A stretch of 64,000 nucleotides of DNA from Caballeronia sp. dw_276. GTDB taxonomy: Bacteria > Pseudomonadota > Gammaproteobacteria > Burkholderiales > Burkholderiaceae. A model generated the notes under the pieces. The model was not told where the DNA came from and did no database searches. It saw nothing but the letters and a program-made list of their open reading frames with translations. Of the stretch, positions 62,174-64,000 are shown piece after piece. The translations under genes were made by a program, and so were the position numbers. The stretch is taken from the NCBI RefSeq assembly GCF_018449635.1, contig NZ_JAAVUV010000008.1, positions 186,001-250,000 of the forward strand. Reading direction: 5' to 3'. The number at the start of each line of letters is the position of its first letter. Within the stretch, counting starts at the first letter, position 1.

Positions 62174-63562
62174 TTACTTGAGCGGGGACACCCGCGTATC
62201 GGCGCCGACATCGAGACGCGCGGGAGCGTCCGTCGGCTGAATATCTTCCAGGCGCTGGCCGGTTGGCTCGACGCCAAGCCATGCCACCACCACAATCTGA
62301 ATTGCCAGCAAACCGATCATCAATGCAAGTACGCCTATCACGCCATAGTGTCCAAACAGCGCAACAACGATAAACGGTGTGACGATCGTCGCGCCGCGGC
62401 CAAGCGTGTTGCAAATACCCGATGCACGCAGGCGCACTTCAGTTGGGAATAGCTCGGGCACGTAGATCGCGAACAGCAAGGCGACGAGTACATAGATAGG
62501 GATCACGAGCAGCAAGCCGACGACCGGCAACATGACCGGGTTGCTTACGAACGGATAGATCGCGCCAAAGATGATCGCGAGGAACGAAGCACCAATGATG
62601 GTTGGCTTGCGGCCCCATCTGTCCGCAGTCAATGCGCCAATGCCCGACCCGATCGGCGCGCCGATCGACATCACGAGCGCGTACCCGAACGACTTCGCAA
62701 TGCTGAAACCCTGATGCACGAAGAACGTCGGCAGCCACGTCACGAAGCCGTACAGCAAGGTATTGATCACCACCAGAGTCACGCATCCGACGATCATGCG
62801 CGGCAACATCGAGCCGGTGAAAAGTGAACCCAGTGCACGCGACGGAGCAATGGAAGGCTTGGGCGATGGCGCCGGCAACTTGTCGCCGTGTTCGGCTTTC
62901 ACCTCTGCTTCAATCTTCGAAAGAATTGCTTCGGCATCCTGATGGCGTCCAACCGACTCCAGCCAGCGAGGCGATTCCGGCAACGATTTACGCGCATACC
63001 ACACGCCGATGGCGCCGATTCCGCCGAGCACGAACATCGCGCGCCAGCCCATCGCGGGGATCAGCACGAGCCCGATCAGTCCCGCCACCGGCAATCCGGA
63101 AACGACGAACACGGCCATCAGCCCCTGCATCTTGCCGCGCGATGCCGGCGGTGCGAATTCGGTCAACGTCGAATAGCCAACGACGTTTTCTGCACCGAGT
63201 CCGAGACCCATCACGAATCGAAATGCGATCAGCACCATCATGTTGGGCGCGAGCGCGGCGCCTAGCGACGCAATGCCGAAGACCATCAAGTTGGTTTGAT
63301 AGGTAAAGCGCCGGCCGAAACGATCGCCGAGAAAGCCCGTTGCCAGCGAGCCGATCATCATGCCGAGAAACGTCAGTGAGACAAACAGCGCGTTCTGCCC
63401 GAGCGTCGAAAAGCCGCTTTGCAGCGTGGCGCCGAGGACCGTCGAGGCTACATAGATATCAAAGCCATCGAAGAACATGCCGATCCCGATGAGCCACATG
63501 ATGCGCTTGTGAAAGCCCGAGACCGGCAGCCGGTCCAGGCGCGCGCCTGCATTCACATTCAT
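62174..63562 (-). CDS. MFS transporter, aromatic acid:H+ symporter-like
   Basis: A 462-residue 12-helix carrier with GIGMFFDGFDIYVASTVLGA at the first helix, a pattern of the aromatic-acid and sugar-type porters. GDRFGRRFTYQTNL is in loop 2-3, RKSLPESPRWLESVGRH lies mid-protein, and LFPTEVRLRASGICNTLGRG comes after the tenth helix. The ATG at 63562 follows CAGGAGACGAAA. It stands between the enoyl-CoA hydratase and aldehyde dehydrogenase genes, in one operon, and probably imports their substrate. Confidence 0.85.
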   Translation of the reverse strand: MNVNAGARLDRLPVSGFHKRIMWLIGIGMFFDGFDIYVASTVLGATLQSGFSTLGQNALFVSLTFLGMMIGSLATGFLGDRFGRRFTYQTNLMVFGIASLGAALAPNMMVLIAFRFVMGLGLGAENVVGYSTLTEFAPPASRGKMQGLMAVFVVSGLPVAGLIGLVLIPAMGWRAMFVLGGIGAIGVWYARKSLPESPRWLESVGRHQDAEAILSKIEAEVKAEHGDKLPAPSPKPSIAPSRALGSLFTGSMLPRMIVGCVTLVVINTLLYGFVTWLPTFFVHQGFSIAKSFGYALVMSIGAPIGSGIGALTADRWGRKPTIIGASFLAIIFGAIYPFVSNPVMLPVVGLLLVIPIYVLVALLFAIYVPELFPTEVRLRASGICNTLGRGATIVTPFIVVALFGHYGVIGVLALMIGLLAIQIVVVAWLGVEPTGQRLEDIQPTDAPARLDVGADTRVSPLK

Positions 63563-63609
63563 TTTCGTCTCCTGCAAACCTTCGAGGGTTTGTCGTCGTG
63601 CATGACCGG

Positions 63610-64000
63610 TTACTTCGATGCCATCAGTCGCAACGCGGATACCGTCAGCGTTTCCGTCGCGCACCGGAAGTTGTGTTCGAGCGAGCTTTCCTCGGCGTTC
63701 TGGAAGAAGGACTTGCATTGGCGCGCACCGGTTTCGTCGAGCGCGATGATCCGGTCAATGAGCGCGTCGGTGTCCGCCTGCAGCGCGTCGGGGGTGGAGA
63801 TGCGCGTCACGAGACCGGCGTTCAACGCGGCATCGGGCGTGATTGCATCGCCGAAAAGAACCATCGGGAACACTTGTTTGGGAAGCGCGTAGCGGCCGAG
63901 ATAAGCCATGATCGCGGCAGGCGGCAAGCCCTTGCGCATCTCCGGGAAGGCGAGCCTTGCATGGCTTGCAACCAAGGTGAAGTCGCAAAGGATTGCAAGA
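63610..64000 (-). CDS. Enoyl-CoA hydratase/isomerase family protein, N-terminus outside the window
   Basis: The frame is open to the last base, so the gene starts beyond the window; 129 C-terminal residues are visible. The sequence LAILCDFTLVASHARLAFPE, then MRKGLPPAAIMAYLGRY, is the crotonase core. A C-terminal helical trimerisation region follows (LNAGLVTRISTPDALQADTD). It hydrates or cleaves enoyl-CoA thioesters. It is the first visible gene of an operon with an aromatic-type MFS and an aldehyde dehydrogenase, as in CoA-dependent hydroxycinnamate breakdown. The catalytic Glu region is only partly visible. Confidence 0.85.
   Translation of the reverse strand, partial: LAILCDFTLVASHARLAFPEMRKGLPPAAIMAYLGRYALPKQVFPMVLFGDAITPDAALNAGLVTRISTPDALQADTDALIDRIIALDETGARQCKSFFQNAEESSLEHNFRCATETLTVSALRLMASK

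Noticed and set aside
1..64000. tRNA, rRNA, CRISPR, insertion sequences or attachment sites
   Set aside because: I looked for repeats, transposase-like proteins and cloverleaf-type sequences and saw none that I could support.

Overview
The window looks like a chromosomal stretch from a member of the Burkholderiaceae, most likely Caballeronia/Paraburkholderia. The DNA is GC-rich, and it carries a DUF4148 protein, an HHHH-motif peptide and a xylA/xylFGH locus driven by an AraC-type XylR. It also has two formyl-CoA transferases with an OxlT-like carrier and many LysR, GntR and AraC regulators. I saw no rRNA, tRNA, CRISPR array, insertion sequence or prophage. Gene density is high and almost all genes look intact.

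Region 1-13 kb is an oxalate/CoA-transferase region. It begins with the tail of an AraC regulator. Then come frc1 plus a PAS protein, a CbbR-like LysR divergent from oxlT, and oxlT overlapping a second LysR. A ketopantoate-reductase-like dehydrogenase, a small membrane protein overlapping a FadR/FCD-type gntR, and frc2 follow. The promoters of frc1, frc2 and the dehydrogenase share a TTGTATATCA site, so a local GntR regulon is likely. No oxalyl-CoA decarboxylase gene is present. A PntB-like membrane protein and an MFS carrier follow.

Region 13-21 kb holds a DUF4148 protein and a LysR gene divergent from a D-tartrate dehydratase/malic enzyme pair. It continues with an orotate phosphoribosyltransferase, a VOC protein, a GH71 glucanase gene broken by a frameshift, a possible small RNA and an HHHH-motif peptide. 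Region 21-28 kb has a diguanylate cyclase, a beta-propeller lipoprotein and an ECF sigma/anti-sigma pair divergent from a metallophosphoesterase-cupredoxin pair. The two divergent promoters share CGGGAATAA-N14-CGGT.

Region 27.5-35.5 kb is pentose metabolism: galM and xylR on one strand, xylA and xylFGH on the other. A common 14-bp motif lies upstream of xylA and xylF. Region 35.5-42.9 kb contains kbl-tdh (threonine catabolism), a HAD phosphatase, a second diguanylate cyclase, a bacteriophytochrome kinase and a cupin.

Region 43-47.5 kb is the most unusual. A NadC-like phosphoribosyltransferase is followed 7 bp later by a PhnN kinase fused to an AMP-phosphorylase-type enzyme, then by an ACS-type MFS carrier, all behind a 510-bp AT-rich control region. 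The fusion could turn a nucleoside monophosphate into PRPP, the co-substrate of the NadC-like enzyme. This suggests an undescribed PRPP-recycling pathway for an imported pyridine carboxylate or similar acid.

Region 47.5-64 kb has an FRG-domain protein, a PAS-PAS-PAS-LuxR regulator, CsbD stress proteins, and a four-gene operon (phosphoesterase, MFS, ArsB-like, YdcZ-like). A DUF4410 lipoprotein, a histone-deacetylase-like amidohydrolase and a VpsR-like sigma-54 activator follow. The window ends in an aldehyde dehydrogenase/MFS/enoyl-CoA hydratase operon that runs off the edge.
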